From Faecalicatena absiana (GTDB lineage Bacteria > Bacillota > Bacilli > Lactobacillales > Lactobacillaceae): DNA of 64,000 nt. Below the pieces are notes generated by a model, which made no database searches, was not told the origin of the DNA, and worked only from the letters and a program-made list of their open reading frames with translations. Position 1 is the first letter of the stretch; the number at the start of each line of letters is the position of its first letter. A program made the translations under genes and the position numbers. Positions 35,405 through 47,839 of this stretch are shown here, in pieces. The DNA is taken from positions 1 through 64,000 of the forward strand of contig JAEDAG010000008.1 of assembly GCA_017309015.1 (NCBI GenBank). Reading direction: 5' to 3'.

Positions 35405-36781
35405 TTGTTCGATTTAAATAAATTCTGGGAGACCTTTAACGCTGAAATGCGCTCGCAATTCAACGAGGTCTCCTATAACGCTTGGTTCAAAAACACTAAG
35501 CCCGTTTCCTTCAACAAGGGGACGCGTGAATTGGTAATCTCCGTCCAAACTCCCGTGGCAAAGGGGTATTGGGAGCAAAACATCTCCGCTAATCTGATTC
35601 AATCGGCCTATGCCTACGCCGGCATCGACGTGTACCCGGTTTTTGTCGTCCAGCAGGGAGGCGAAAAGCGCAGCGAGCGGATGGTTGAACCCCAGAAGAA
35701 GGAGAGCCAGCCCGTCCGGACCACCGGACCGGAGCCAGTCAGTGCCGGTTTCAACAGGGACCTGCACCTGAATGAGAAGTACACTTTTGACAACTTCATC
35801 CAGGGTGAGGGCAACAAGCTGGCGGCCGGCGCGGCCTTGGCCGTAGCCGACAGTCCCGGCACCTTCTACAACCCCTTGTTCATCTTCGGGGGCGTCGGGC
35901 TGGGCAAGACCCACCTGATGCAGGCCATCGGCCACCAGATGCTGGAAGAGCGGCCAAACGCCAAAGTCGTCTACATTCAAAGCGAAACCTTCGTCAACGA
36001 CTTCATCAACTCCATCAAGAACAAGACCCAGGAGCAGTTCCGCGAAAAGTACCGGACTGCCGACCTGCTCTTGGTGGATGACATCCAGTTCTTCGCCAAG
36101 AAGGAAGGGATCCAGGAAGAGTTCTTCCACACCTTCGAGACCCTCTACAACAACCAGAAGCAGATCGTCATGACCAGCGACCGCCTGCCAACCGAGATTC
36201 CGGACCTGTCAGAGCGCCTGGTTTCCCGCTTTGCCTGGGGCCTGCAGGTCGAGATCACGCCGCCGGACCTGGAGACGCGGATCGCCATCCTGCGCAAGAA
36301 GGCTGAATCCGAGGGCCTGGAAGTCGATGAATCCACCCTGGACTACATTGCTTCCCAGGTCGATACCAACATCCGGGAACTGGAGGGAGCCCTGGTCAAG
36401 GTTCAGGCCCAGTCCACGATCCAGAAGCAGGACATCAACATCGGCCTGGCCCGGTCGGCTCTGGCTGACTTGAAGCTGGTCCAGAAGAGCCGGGGCCTGC
36501 AGATCTCCAAGATCCAGGAAGTGGTTGCCAACTACTTCCAGACCTCAGTAGCCGAGATGAAGGGCAAGAAGCGGGTCCGCAACATCGTGATCCCCCGCCA
36601 GGTCGCCATGTACCTGTCCCGGGAGCTGACCGACGCCAGCCTGCCCAAGATCGGCCAGGAATTCGGGGGCAAGGACCATACCACTGTCATGCACGCCTGC
36701 GACAAGATCGCCCGGCAGATGAAGACCGATACGGAAATTAAATCTGCCGTCTCCGACCTGCGTCAGATGCTGGAGCGCTAG
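35405..36781 (+). CDS. dnaA: Chromosomal replication initiator DnaA
   Basis: A 458-residue initiator. Start chosen at the TTG at 35405 (MFDLNKFWETFNAEM when read as Met), eight bases after GGAGG; the frame also opens at 35390, but that overlaps the ribosome site. AAA+ motifs: GGVGLGKTHLMQ (Walker A) and LLVDDIQFF (Walker B). The C-terminal domain IV has the DnaA-box reader GGKDHTTVMHACDKI. It binds the boxes on both sides of its own gene, so self-control is expected. Confidence 0.97.
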   Translation: MFDLNKFWETFNAEMRSQFNEVSYNAWFKNTKPVSFNKGTRELVISVQTPVAKGYWEQNISANLIQSAYAYAGIDVYPVFVVQQGGEKRSERMVEPQKKESQPVRTTGPEPVSAGFNRDLHLNEKYTFDNFIQGEGNKLAAGAALAVADSPGTFYNPLFIFGGVGLGKTHLMQAIGHQMLEERPNAKVVYIQSETFVNDFINSIKNKTQEQFREKYRTADLLLVDDIQFFAKKEGIQEEFFHTFETLYNNQKQIVMTSDRLPTEIPDLSERLVSRFAWGLQVEITPPDLETRIAILRKKAESEGLEVDESTLDYIASQVDTNIRELEGALVKVQAQSTIQKQDINIGLARSALADLKLVQKSRGLQISKIQEVVANYFQTSVAEMKGKKRVRNIVIPRQVAMYLSRELTDASLPKIGQEFGGKDHTTVMHACDKIARQMKTDTEIKSAVSDLRQMLER

Positions 36782-36805
36782 GCCAAAAGAGGTCCGTTAA
36801 TAACA

Positions 36806-36930
36806 TGTGGAAAAGTCCTTAAGTTGTCCACAGGTTAGCAACAGGCCAAATCCCGTATTTCCGCGGCTTGGGGTCACTTTTCAACAGTACCCACAGGCCC
36901 TACTACTAATACTACTTATATTTAATAGAA
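36806..36930. other. oriC: Origin of replication, part 2 (DnaA boxes and unwinding element)
   Basis: TGTGGAAAA at 36806, TTGTCCACA at 36824 and a TACCCACA box at 36888 lead into GGCCC and then CTACTACTAATACTACTTA (36900-36918) and AT-rich DNA. The repeated three-base pattern has the form of the DnaA-trio unwinding element described in Bacillus subtilis, in the same place between dnaA and dnaN. Confidence 0.8.
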
Positions 36931-36967
36931 TAATAATAAAAGAGCATGCAAGCATCGAGGAGGAAAA

Positions 36968-38125
36968 ATGAAATTTACTGTAGATCGCAGCTTGTTCATA
37001 AATAAATTAAATGATGTCCTCAAGGCTGTCTCATCCCGGGCTTCAATTCCAATTTTGACCGGGATCAAGCTGGACCTTGACGAAAACCGGTTGCTACTGA
37101 CTGGGAGCGACACGGACATCTCTATTGAAGCCGCCATTCCAACCAAGACCAGCGAAGGCGAAAAAAATGCCGACCTGATCTTCTTCTCAGCTGGTTCAGT
37201 CGTCGTCAACGCCCACTTCTTCTCTGAAATCGTCAAGAAGCTGCCAAACACCACTTTTGACTTTGAGGTCAAAGAAGGGTTGCAGATTCAAATCGTCTCC
37301 GGGGATGCTGACTACACGATCAACGGCTTGGACGCCAGCAGCTACCCGCGTCTGCCGGAAATCAGCGATGAAGCCTCATTCTCGGTTCGCGGCAAGACCC
37401 TGCAGGACCTGATCAACGCCACCGTCTTCGCGGTTTCCACCCAAGACAGCCGGCCAGCGCTGACTGGGGTCAACTTCACCTTTGCCCAGGACCACATCAA
37501 GGCCGTGGCCACCGACTCCCACCGTCTGTCGCAAAGAACCATGGCGACGGAAGACGGTCCAGCCAGCGAAGTGTCCATGATCCTGCCAGGGAAGAATTTG
37601 CAGGATCTGGCCCAAATCATTGGCGAATCCGATCCGGAACTGAAGATCTTCCTGGGCGACAGCCAGGTCATGTTCAAGATTGACAGCTTGAACTTCTATA
37701 CCCGGCTTTTGGAAGGGGTCTACCCAGACGTTGACCGCCTGCTGCCAGCTTCCTCAACGACCCATGTCCAATTCGACATTGCCGACCTGTCCAGCACCTT
37801 GAGCCGGGCCAGCCTGGTGACCCACGCCAACCGGAACAATGCCGTGCAGATGAAGCTGGACGTGGCTAACGGCCAAGTTACCGTTTCGGGCAATTCACCG
37901 GAAATCGGCAAAGTGGAAGAAAAGGTCGGCTTTGCCAACCTGGATGGCCGCGACTTGAGCATTTCCTTCAACCCGGACTACATGCAGGCTGCCCTGCGGG
38001 CCGCCAGAAGCGTGGCTGATGCCGTCAAGATCAACTTCACTGAGCCTTTGCGTCCATTCACGGTCGTTCCGGCCAAGGAAGGGGTCGAATTCGTGCAGCT
38101 GATCACGCCAATCAGAACTTTCTAA
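36968..38125 (+). CDS. dnaN: DNA polymerase III sliding clamp (beta subunit)
   Basis: A 385-residue clamp with three repeated domains, beginning MKFTVDRSLFINKLNDVLKA and ending in the typical QLITPIRTF. It tethers the polymerase to DNA. The ATG follows CGAGGAGGAAAA. It is 186 bases downstream of dnaA across the unwinding element, and is followed by a terminator. Confidence 0.97.
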   Translation: MKFTVDRSLFINKLNDVLKAVSSRASIPILTGIKLDLDENRLLLTGSDTDISIEAAIPTKTSEGEKNADLIFFSAGSVVVNAHFFSEIVKKLPNTTFDFEVKEGLQIQIVSGDADYTINGLDASSYPRLPEISDEASFSVRGKTLQDLINATVFAVSTQDSRPALTGVNFTFAQDHIKAVATDSHRLSQRTMATEDGPASEVSMILPGKNLQDLAQIIGESDPELKIFLGDSQVMFKIDSLNFYTRLLEGVYPDVDRLLPASSTTHVQFDIADLSSTLSRASLVTHANRNNAVQMKLDVANGQVTVSGNSPEIGKVEEKVGFANLDGRDLSISFNPDYMQAALRAARSVADAVKINFTEPLRPFTVVPAKEGVEFVQLITPIRTF

Positions 38126-38133
38126 TAATCACG

Positions 38134-38162
38134 AAAAGCTGTCCGTTGGACGGCTTTTTTTG
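38134..38162 (+). terminator. Terminator of dnaN
   Basis: AAAAGCTGTCC pairs with GGACGGCTTTT and a T run follows. The next 200 bases hold a TATAAT at about 38301, likely part of the promoter of yaaA-recF. Confidence 0.8.
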
Positions 38163-38359
38163 TCCTCTTTCGGCGAAAGGGGGCTTTTTTTCACTTCTGA
38201 ATGTTTGTAAGGCGATTGAGTACTCCAATACTAGTTAGGGCTAAAATCGCTCAGAGGGCCTAAAAAGGGCTGTCTTGATTGAGTTTTAGCCTGAAAAAGA
38301 CTATAATTATAAGTGGATTATTAGTGTTTTAACGAAGGTTTATTTTTTCAGGGTGGAAG

Positions 38360-38584
38360 GTGACGCTTATCAAAACTTTAGCGATCAACGGTGAGTACAT
38401 CACTTTGGGTCAATTATTGAAAGACGAAAACGTGGTTTCCTCCGGCGGCCAGGCCAAGTGGTACTTGAAAGAAAATCCAGTCCTCTTGAATGGGGAAGCG
38501 GAAGACCGCCGCGGCAAGAAGCTTTATCCTGGCGACAAGCTGGAAGTTGCCGGGGAAAGCTATGAACTGACCAAGGGGCTTTAA
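38360..38584 (+). CDS. yaaA: S4-domain RNA-binding protein YaaA
   Basis: A 74-residue S4-like protein ([20 protein letters not shown], then [10 protein letters not shown] and [20 protein letters not shown]). In Bacillus and lactobacilli it sits between dnaN and recF, as here. The start is GTG at 38360. Its stop overlaps the recF start (TAATG). Confidence 0.88.
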   Translation: MTLIKTLAINGEYITLGQLLKDENVVSSGGQAKWYLKENPVLLNGEAEDRRGKKLYPGDKLEVAGESYELTKGL

Positions 38585-39711
38585 TGTACCTGAGTCACTT
38601 TAAGGCGGCGGGCTTTCGCAACCTGGCGCCGCTGGAGCTCGACTTTGACCCCAAGGTCAATCTTTTTTTGGGCGAAAATGCCCAAGGCAAGACGAACCTG
38701 CTGGAAGCCATCTACTTCTTGGCGCTGACGCGCTCGCACCGCACCAGCAACGACAAGGAGCTGATCGGCTTCGGGGCTGACTTTGCCAGTCTTGAAGGCC
38801 ATGTCCACAAGAGCCAGGTCGAGCTGGACCTGCGCCTGGTCATCAGCAAGAAGGGCAAGCTGGCCTGGGTCAACCGGATCGAGCAGGGCCGCCTGTCCAA
38901 GTACGTTGGCCACCTGAACGCGATCCTGTTCTCCCCGGAAGACCTGGACCTGGTCAAGGGGGCGCCTGGCATCCGCCGGCGCTTCATGGACCTGGAATTC
39001 GGCCAGGTCAGTCCGGAGTATCTCTACTACGCGGGCAAGTACCGGCAGGTCCTCCAGCAGCGGAACAACTACTTGAAGCAGCTGGCCAAGGGCGGGGCGA
39101 AGGACCAGGTCCTTTTGGACGTTTTGTCCGACCAGCTGGCCCAAGCCGCCAGCGAGGTCATTGCCCGCCGCTACAAGTATTTGGCGGACTTAAGCCGCTA
39201 CGCGGCCAAGGCCTACCAGGCAATCAGCCTGGGAAGAGAAGACCTGCGGGTGATCTACCGGCCTTCAGTCAAGGAGATCAGCGAGGCGGACGCGCCCAGG
39301 CAGATCCAGGAGAAGATCAGCCAGCGCCTGGCTCAGGTCAGAGCCGATGAGCTGCGGCGGGCCACGACCCAGCTGGGCCCCCACCGCGACGACATCGAGT
39401 TCCAGCTGGGGGGCAAGAACGCCCACCTGTATGCCTCCCAGGGGCAACAGCGGACGATTGCCCTGAGCTTGAAACTGGCGGAAATCAGCTTGATCAAGCA
39501 GCTGACCAATGAAAGTCCGATCCTGCTCCTGGATGACGTGATGAGCGAACTGGACCACCTGCGGCAGGGGGCTCTGCTGACCTTTATCCAGGGCCAGACG
39601 CAGACTTTTATCACGACGACGGATCTGGCGGGTATTTCCCGGGAAATAGCCGACCAGCCTAAGATCTACTACATTCAATCCGGACAGATTAAAGAAAAAG
39701 AGGAAGGGTAA
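38584..39711 (+). CDS. recF: DNA replication and repair protein RecF
   Basis: A 375-residue SMC-like ATPase: Walker [14 protein letters not shown], signature-like [18 protein letters not shown], Walker [13 protein letters not shown]. It helps load RecA at gaps in DNA. The ATG overlaps the yaaA stop and the gene ends at the gyrB ATG, so yaaA-recF-gyrB-gyrA look co-transcribed. Confidence 0.96.
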   Translation: MYLSHFKAAGFRNLAPLELDFDPKVNLFLGENAQGKTNLLEAIYFLALTRSHRTSNDKELIGFGADFASLEGHVHKSQVELDLRLVISKKGKLAWVNRIEQGRLSKYVGHLNAILFSPEDLDLVKGAPGIRRRFMDLEFGQVSPEYLYYAGKYRQVLQQRNNYLKQLAKGGAKDQVLLDVLSDQLAQAASEVIARRYKYLADLSRYAAKAYQAISLGREDLRVIYRPSVKEISEADAPRQIQEKISQRLAQVRADELRRATTQLGPHRDDIEFQLGGKNAHLYASQGQQRTIALSLKLAEISLIKQLTNESPILLLDDVMSELDHLRQGALLTFIQGQTQTFITTTDLAGISREIADQPKIYYIQSGQIKEKEEG

Positions 39712-41679
<1,968 letters not shown>

Positions 41680-41690
41680 GGGAGGATTAG

Positions 41691-44159
41691 ATGGATAACG
41701 AGAATCAAGGACAAGACCGCCGGATTCGCAATGTTGATCTGACGAAGACTATGCGCAGCTCCTTCTTGGACTACGCCATGTCGGTTATTGTCGCCCGGGC
41801 GCTTCCCGACGTGCGCGACGGCTTGAAGCCAGTCCAGCGCCGGATCCTTTACGGGATGAACGAATTGGGCGTCACGCCTGACAAGCCTTACAAGAAGAGT
41901 GCCAGAATCGTTGGGGACGTCATGGGTAAGTACCACCCGCACGGCGACTCCTCAATCTACCTGGCCATGGCCCACATGGCCCAGGACTTCGCCTACCGCT
42001 ACATGCTGGTCGACGGGCACGGGAACTTCGGTTCCGTCGACGGCGACCGGCCAGCCGCCATGCGTTACACGGAAGCCCGCATGAGCAAGATTGCCGTGGA
42101 AATGCTGCGCGACATCAACAAGAACACCATCGACTGGCAGAGAAACTACGACGACACGGAAAACGAGCCAGTCGTCCTGCCAGCCAGAATCCCGAACCTT
42201 TTGGTCAACGGGTCCAGCGGGATCGCGGTCGGGATGACCACCAACATTCCGCCGCACAACTTGTCTGAGGTCATCTCCGGCATCCACATGCTGATGAAGA
42301 ACCCGGACGTGACCACCAAGGAACTGATGAAGGCCATTCCAGGCCCTGACTTCCCAACTGGCGGGATCTTAATGGGCAGAAGCGGGGTGCTCCGGGCCTA
42401 CGAAAGCGGCAAGGGGAACATCGTGGTCCGGGCCAAGACCGAGATCGAGACCGAAAAGAGCGGCCGCGAGCGGATCATCGTTTCCGAAATTCCTTTCTTG
42501 GTCAACAAGGCCGAGCTGGTGCAAAAGATTGCTGAGCTGGCCCGGGAAAAGGTGATCGACGGGATTACCGGGGTGCGCGATGAATCCGACCAGAGCGGGA
42601 TGCAGATCACGATCGACATCCGCCGGGATGCCAGCGCCAGCGTGGTCTTGAACAACCTCTTCAAGGAAACCCCGATGCAGTCCAACTTCGCCATCAACAT
42701 GGTGGCGATCGTCAACGGGACGCCGAAATTCCTGACCTTGAAGCAGATGCTCCAGTACTACCTGGACCACCAGGAAGACGTCATCACCCGCCGGACCAAG
42801 TTCGACCTGGAAAAGGCCCAAGCCCGGGCCCACATCCTGGAAGGGCTGCGGATTGCCCTGGACCACATTGACGAGATCGTGACCCTGATCCGCAATTCCG
42901 AGTCCAGCGACATCGCCAAGGCCGGCTTGATCAGCCGCTTCAACCTGGACGACCGCCAGGCTCAGGCTATCCTGGACATGCGGCTGGTTCGCCTGACCGG
43001 CTTGGAGCGCGACAAGGTTGAAGGCGAATACCAAGAGCTGCTGGTCAAGATTGCCGACTACAAGGACATCCTGTCCAAGCCGGAAAGAATCGACCAGATC
43101 ATCTACGATGAGCTGCTGGACATCCAGAAGCGCTTCGGCGACAAGCGCCGGACCCAGATCACGGCCAGCGAGGTCGTGACGATCGAAGACGAGGACCTGA
43201 TCGAAGAGCAGAAGGTCCTGCTGACTTTGACCCACCAAGGCTACGTCAAGCGGATGCTGGCTGACGACTTCAAGACCCAAAACCGTGGCGGCAAGGGGAT
43301 CAAGGGGATGGGCGTCCAGAAGGGCGACTTCATTGAGCACCTGCTCTACGCAAGCACCCACGACTACCTCTTCTTCTACACCAACAAGGGCAAGGTCTAC
43401 ATGAAGAAGGCCTACGAGATCCCGGAATACGGGAGAACGGCCAAGGGCCTGCCGATCGTCAACCTGCTCCAGCTCGACAAGGGCGAGCACATCCAGACCG
43501 TGGTCAGCGCGGCGCAAGGACATGAGGACGAATACGCCTTCTTCATCACCAAGCTGGGGACGGTCAAGCGGACCAAGATCAGTGAGTTTGAAAACATCAG
43601 AAACAACGGGCTGATCGCCTTGACCCTCAAGGACGGGGATGAGCTGTCCAACGTCCTGATCACTGACGGCAAGCAGAAGATCATGATTGCTACCCACCTG
43701 GGCTACGCCGTGACCTTCAAGGAAGAAGACGTCCGGGCCATGGGGAGAAGCGCGGCCGGCGTGCGCGGGATCAACCTGCGCGAGGGCGACTACGTGGTCG
43801 GCTCCGGAGTCCTGAATGAAGGCGATGAAGTCCTGACCATCTCTGAGAAGGGCTACGGCAAGCGGACCGCTGCCAGCGAGTACCCAGTCAAGGGCCGCGG
43901 CGGCAAGGGGATCCAAACGGCCAAGATTGGCGAAAAGAACGGCCCGCTGGCCGGGGTCGCGGTCGTTGACGGCAAGAGCGACATCATGCTGATCACCACT
44001 GATGGGATCATGATCCGCTTCAAGGTCGAAGACGTCTCCCAAACCAGCCGGTCCACCATGGGCGTGCGCTTGATCAAGGTAGCCGACAAGGCCAAAGTTG
44101 CCAGCCTGGCCGTGGTGCCAGCTGAGGACGCGGCTGAAAAAGCGGCTGAGGAAGAATAA
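41691..44159 (+). CDS. gyrA: DNA gyrase subunit A
   Basis: An 822-residue DNA-cutting subunit. The catalytic Tyr is in [10 protein letters not shown]; six C-terminal blades wrap DNA, including the GyrA-box-like [10 protein letters not shown]. In the quinolone-binding helix the sequence is [19 protein letters not shown]. Ser87 matches E. coli Ser83, but Leu91 replaces the acidic residue (E. coli Asp87). The gene starts 11 bases after gyrB, behind GGGAGG. Confidence 0.97.
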   Translation: MDNENQGQDRRIRNVDLTKTMRSSFLDYAMSVIVARALPDVRDGLKPVQRRILYGMNELGVTPDKPYKKSARIVGDVMGKYHPHGDSSIYLAMAHMAQDFAYRYMLVDGHGNFGSVDGDRPAAMRYTEARMSKIAVEMLRDINKNTIDWQRNYDDTENEPVVLPARIPNLLVNGSSGIAVGMTTNIPPHNLSEVISGIHMLMKNPDVTTKELMKAIPGPDFPTGGILMGRSGVLRAYESGKGNIVVRAKTEIETEKSGRERIIVSEIPFLVNKAELVQKIAELAREKVIDGITGVRDESDQSGMQITIDIRRDASASVVLNNLFKETPMQSNFAINMVAIVNGTPKFLTLKQMLQYYLDHQEDVITRRTKFDLEKAQARAHILEGLRIALDHIDEIVTLIRNSESSDIAKAGLISRFNLDDRQAQAILDMRLVRLTGLERDKVEGEYQELLVKIADYKDILSKPERIDQIIYDELLDIQKRFGDKRRTQITASEVVTIEDEDLIEEQKVLLTLTHQGYVKRMLADDFKTQNRGGKGIKGMGVQKGDFIEHLLYASTHDYLFFYTNKGKVYMKKAYEIPEYGRTAKGLPIVNLLQLDKGEHIQTVVSAAQGHEDEYAFFITKLGTVKRTKISEFENIRNNGLIALTLKDGDELSNVLITDGKQKIMIATHLGYAVTFKEEDVRAMGRSAAGVRGINLREGDYVVGSGVLNEGDEVLTISEKGYGKRTAASEYPVKGRGGKGIQTAKIGEKNGPLAGVAVVDGKSDIMLITTDGIMIRFKVEDVSQTSRSTMGVRLIKVADKAKVASLAVVPAEDAAEKAAEEE

Positions 44160-44220
44160 GACTTAAGAAAATTAAGAATAAGGGGCTAAAAGCTAAAATA
44201 ATAACTTTTTGCTCCAAGCC

Positions 44221-44304
44221 AAAAAATTACCAGACTTTTCCGTGTAATAGTTTATGGAACGAAAAAAGTTCCGGATCACGTGGAAAAATGTTTGGTAATT
44301 TTTT
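44221..44304 (+). terminator. Long two-tier inverted repeat after gyrA
   Basis: AAAAAATTACCAGACTTTTC pairs imperfectly with GGAAAAATGTTTGGTAATTT, with an inner hairpin GGAAC/GTTCC. The right side ends in T residues. It is a probable gyrA terminator. The rest of the 250-base gap holds a small hairpin GAGTAATT/AATTACTC near 44333-44352 before rpsF. Confidence 0.65.
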
Positions 44305-44409
44305 GTTATTTGTGCTAGAATTAGTCATTGCGAGTAATTAGAACCAATTACTCCTTGTTCTTGATTTTAGCCAAGAACCATTTAGTCCAAAAGGAGGTGC
44401 AATAGTCTT

Positions 44410-44703
44410 ATGTCAACCAAGTACGAAGTTACTTACATCATCAAGCCAGACGTTGATGAAGAAGCAAAGAAGGCCATTATTGACAAGTACACTAAGGTGA
44501 TCGCTGACAATGGTGGTGAAATGGTTGAAGCTAAGGACTGGGGCAAGCGTCGTTTCGCATACGAAATCGAAAAGTATCGTGAAGGTAGTTACTACATCAT
44601 GACCTTTACTGCCAACGACGCTGCTGCTGTCAACGAATTTGCCCGTTTGAGCAAGATCGACGACTCAGTTCTGCGTTCAATGACTGTTAAGCTGGACAAG
44701 TAG
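44410..44703 (+). CDS. rpsF: 30S ribosomal protein S6
   Basis: A 97-residue protein ([20 protein letters not shown] onward), normal for S6, which pairs with S18 on the ribosome. First gene of rpsF-ssb-rpsR, behind AAAGGAGGTG. I looked for the known S6:S18 leader motif and could not identify it with confidence. Confidence 0.96.
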   Translation: MSTKYEVTYIIKPDVDEEAKKAIIDKYTKVIADNGGEMVEAKDWGKRRFAYEIEKYREGSYYIMTFTANDAAAVNEFARLSKIDDSVLRSMTVKLDK

Positions 44704-44757
44704 TCCACCAAGAAATAAATTGTAGTTTTCCGTAATAAAGGATAGGAGGAAATGAGT

Positions 44758-45354
44758 ATGATTAATAGCGTTGTACTTGTTGGCCGTTTAACACGTGATC
44801 CTGAATTACGTACCACTGGGAGCGGCATCTCGGTTGCTACGTTCACTCTTGCCGTAGACCGGCAATTCTCAAATGCCAATGGGCAAAGAGACGCGGACTT
44901 TATCAACTGTGTCATCTGGCGCAAGTCAGCAGAGAACTTCTGCAACTTCACCAGCAAGGGCAGCTTGGTCGGCATCCAAGGCCGCATCCAAACCAGAAGC
45001 TACGATAACAAAGACGGGCAGCGGGTTTATGTAACGGAAGTCGTCGTTGACAACTTCGCCCTGCTGGAATCACGCCGTGAGCGTGAAGCCCGTCAGCAAC
45101 AAGGCGGTTTTGGCGGCAACAGCTATGGCCAAGGCGGCGGTGCATATGGTGCCGGCAACTACGGCTCAGGCTTTGGCGGCAATAACAACAACGCCTTTGG
45201 CAGCAGCCAAGGCAGCGCTCCAAGCGCTGGCAACGGCTCAAGCCTGAATGAAGATAATAAGAAGGACGACTTCGGGAACGCCGGGTCAAACGCCAACCCG
45301 TTTGACAATTCCGACGGCTCGATCAACGTCTCAAATGACGATCTTCCATTTTAA
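44758..45354 (+). CDS. ssb: Single-stranded DNA-binding protein
   Basis: A 198-residue protein: OB fold ([20 protein letters not shown]) in residues 1-105, a Gly/Gln/Asn-rich flexible linker, and the acidic tip NDDLPF that docks repair partners. I chose the second ATG (44758), eight bases after GGAGG; the first (44752) is too close. It lies between rpsF and rpsR in the common order. Confidence 0.96.
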   Translation: MINSVVLVGRLTRDPELRTTGSGISVATFTLAVDRQFSNANGQRDADFINCVIWRKSAENFCNFTSKGSLVGIQGRIQTRSYDNKDGQRVYVTEVVVDNFALLESRREREARQQQGGFGGNSYGQGGGAYGAGNYGSGFGGNNNNAFGSSQGSAPSAGNGSSLNEDNKKDDFGNAGSNANPFDNSDGSINVSNDDLPF

Positions 45355-45385
45355 CTAAAATCTAGAAAAGAAAGGATCTGAAGAC

Positions 45386-45622
45386 ATGCCTCAACAAAGA
45401 AGAGGTGGTCGTCGTCGTCGCAAGGTTGACTTCATCGCAGCTAACCACATCGACTACGTAGACTACAAGGATGTTGATCTGTTGAAACGTTTTATCTCAG
45501 AAAGAGGTAAAATCTTGCCACGTCGTGTCACTGGTACTAGCGCTAAGAACCAACGCAAGGTTGCCAACGCTATCAAGAGAGCCCGGATCATGGGTCTCCT
45601 GCCATTCGTAGCTGAAGACTAA
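45386..45622 (+). CDS. rpsR: 30S ribosomal protein S18
   Basis: A 78-residue basic protein ([20 protein letters not shown], then [19 protein letters not shown]), typical S18. Last gene of the rpsF operon, before a terminator. Confidence 0.97.
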   Translation: MPQQRRGGRRRRKVDFIAANHIDYVDYKDVDLLKRFISERGKILPRRVTGTSAKNQRKVANAIKRARIMGLLPFVAED

Positions 45623-45653
45623 GTCTTCTGACGTGCGGATCACAATACGTAAG

Positions 45654-45694
45654 AAGAGGACTGAGCATTCCAAGAGAATGCTTGGTCCTTTTTG
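45654..45694 (+). terminator. Terminator of the rpsF-ssb-rpsR operon
   Basis: AGGACTGAGCATTC pairs with GAATGCTTGGTCCT, followed by TTTTTG. Confidence 0.85.
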
Positions 45695-45758
45695 TTTTCC
45701 CTCCTGGTAGGTTATAATAGAAAATAGTTTAATCTACTTTTTAACGTGGAAGAATTTT

Positions 45759-47780
45759 ATGAAGCAATTTTTACGCAAACTTGAATTGCCAGAGTTTGTG
45801 CGGGACAGCAGACTGACGGTGGCGGTCATCGCCATCATCGTCTTGGAACTGCTCAGCACTTTTTTTGCCTTCTTTATCAACCGGATCTTTGGGGTGGCAC
45901 TGCTGCTGATCTTTGTCTTCTCCCTGTTCTGGGTCGTTTTCGGCATTTACATTCTGGCAAAGAACACCAACAACTACGCGGCCAACCTGTCCTACCGGAT
46001 CAAGCGGGGGGAGCAGGAAGCCATGATCAAGATGCCGCTGGGGATTCTGCTTTATGACGAATCGCGCCGGATCCAATGGGTCAACCCCTACCTGCAGCTC
46101 TATTTGGGTGAAAAGGACGTCATCGGCCAGATCATCGGGGAGGTCGATGAGAGCCTGGGGCAGCTTTTGGAAGATGCCTTGAACGCCAAGACTTCGGAAA
46201 GCAAGGTCGTCAAGTGGGATGGTCACCAGTTCGAAATGGTGGTCCAAGACAGCATTGGGGTCATCTACCTGCTGGACATCACCCGCTACGCGGACATTGC
46301 CGACAAGTACAAGGCCGAGCGCCTGGCCATCGGGCAGATCTTCATTGACAACTACGATGAATTGAGCGAGCGCATGCATGACCAGGAGCTGGCCAGAACC
46401 AGCACCTACCTGCAGACGACCTTGAATGACTACGCCAAGAAGTTCAGGGCCTACCTCAAGCGGATCGATGAGGACCACTTCCTGCTCTTGACCCACCTGC
46501 ATGACCTGGAGGCCATGGAAGACGACAAGTTCTCGGTCTTGGACAAGATCCGTTTGGAAACCAGCCGCAACAACACGCCCCTGACCTTGTCCGTCGGGAT
46601 CGCCTATGGGGGCGACTCTCTGCGCAAGATTGCCAACCAGGCCCAGGCCAACCTGGACCTGGCCTTGGGGCGGGGGGGCGACCAGGTCGTCCTCCGGGAA
46701 TTGGGCCAGATGGCCAGATTCTATGGCGGAAAGTCCAATCCCATGGAGAAACGGACCCGCGTCCGGGCTAGAATGGTCTCTCAGGCCCTCAGTGAGCTCT
46801 TTAAGGATGCTGACCAAGTCTTCGTTCAAGGGCATCAGCGGCCTGATATGGACTCTGTCGGCAGCGGGATCGGGGTCGTCAAGATTGCCCGCCTGCATGG
46901 GGTCAAGGCCCGCTTTTTGCTGGATACCGCCCACTGCAACTACGACGTTGACCGCTTGGTCAAGAAGATGCAGGCAGCCAGCCCGGACCTGGACCTGTTT
47001 ATCGATCCGGAAGAAGCCAATCTGGAAGCGACTGACAACTCGCTGCTGGTCATGGTGGACCACTCCAAGTACTCCATTACCTACGACCAGCCGCTTTACG
47101 ACCGTTTGAAGAACCGGATCGTGGTCATCGACCACCACCGGCGGGGGGAGGAATTCCCAGAGAACCCAATGCTGACCTATGTTGAGCCTTATGCCTCATC
47201 AGCCAGCGAACTGGTGACTGAAATGGTTGAATACCAGCAGCCGGCGGACGGCAACCGGGTCTTGACCAATCTGGAAGCTACGGCCATGCTGGCCGGGATC
47301 ACGGTCGACTCCAAGGAGTTCTCCCTGCGGACCGGGACCAGAACTTTTGACGCGGCCAGCTACCTGCGCTCTATTGGAGCCAATTCGGCAACCGTGTCCG
47401 AGCTGTTGAAGGAAGACATCAACAGCTTCCTGGTCAGAACCCACTTGGTGGCCAGCCTGCAGATGCTGCGGCCAAAGATGGCGGTCATGCAGGGGCCGGA
47501 AAACAAGGTCATCGACCCAATCCTGACGGCCCAGGCGGCCGATACGGCCCTGGATTTGGAAGGGGTCTCGGCTTCTTTTGCCATCACCAGACGCGCCGGC
47601 GACACGATTGGGATTTCTGCCCGGTCGATGGGTCATATCAACGTCCAGGTGATCATGGAGAAGCTGGGCGGCGGTGGCCACTTGTCCAACGCGGCCACGC
47701 AGCTGAAGGACGTGTCGGTTGAAGAGGCCTGCAAGCGGCTGCTGGCCGCGATCGACGAGTATTTGCAGGAAAACAGCTAG
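45759..47780 (+). CDS. gdpP: Cyclic-di-AMP phosphodiesterase GdpP
   Basis: A 673-residue membrane enzyme: two N-terminal helices (residues about 20-70), a PAS-like domain, a degenerate GGDEF domain, then DHH/DHHA1. The DHH part shows DMDSVGSG, the DHH motif in VVIDHHRRGE, and the C-terminal GGGGHLSNAAT. It breaks c-di-AMP to pApA and so affects wall and osmotic balance. It starts the gdpP-rplI-dnaB group, the usual Firmicutes order. Confidence 0.95.
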   Translation: MKQFLRKLELPEFVRDSRLTVAVIAIIVLELLSTFFAFFINRIFGVALLLIFVFSLFWVVFGIYILAKNTNNYAANLSYRIKRGEQEAMIKMPLGILLYDESRRIQWVNPYLQLYLGEKDVIGQIIGEVDESLGQLLEDALNAKTSESKVVKWDGHQFEMVVQDSIGVIYLLDITRYADIADKYKAERLAIGQIFIDNYDELSERMHDQELARTSTYLQTTLNDYAKKFRAYLKRIDEDHFLLLTHLHDLEAMEDDKFSVLDKIRLETSRNNTPLTLSVGIAYGGDSLRKIANQAQANLDLALGRGGDQVVLRELGQMARFYGGKSNPMEKRTRVRARMVSQALSELFKDADQVFVQGHQRPDMDSVGSGIGVVKIARLHGVKARFLLDTAHCNYDVDRLVKKMQAASPDLDLFIDPEEANLEATDNSLLVMVDHSKYSITYDQPLYDRLKNRIVVIDHHRRGEEFPENPMLTYVEPYASSASELVTEMVEYQQPADGNRVLTNLEATAMLAGITVDSKEFSLRTGTRTFDAASYLRSIGANSATVSELLKEDINSFLVRTHLVASLQMLRPKMAVMQGPENKVIDPILTAQAADTALDLEGVSASFAITRRAGDTIGISARSMGHINVQVIMEKLGGGGHLSNAATQLKDVSVEEACKRLLAAIDEYLQENS

Positions 47781-47839
47781 GCCGGCAGGAAACAATGGCA
47801 ATACTAGAAAGATAAGCGACAAGCAAAGGAGAAGGACTC

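Noticed and set aside
42369-44042. A 557-codon frame opposite gyrA, and similar long frames opposite gdpP, dnaA and gyrB.
   Set aside because: These are shadows caused by GC-rich third positions on the coding strand; they lack ribosome sites and family matches.
44270-44290. CACGTG at 44276 as a further parS site.
   Set aside because: Only the central six bases and a few others match; it is part of the gyrA terminator stem.
44310-44409. S6:S18-binding leader of the rpsF operon.
   Set aside because: A small hairpin is present, but I could not identify the conserved CCG-containing bulge.
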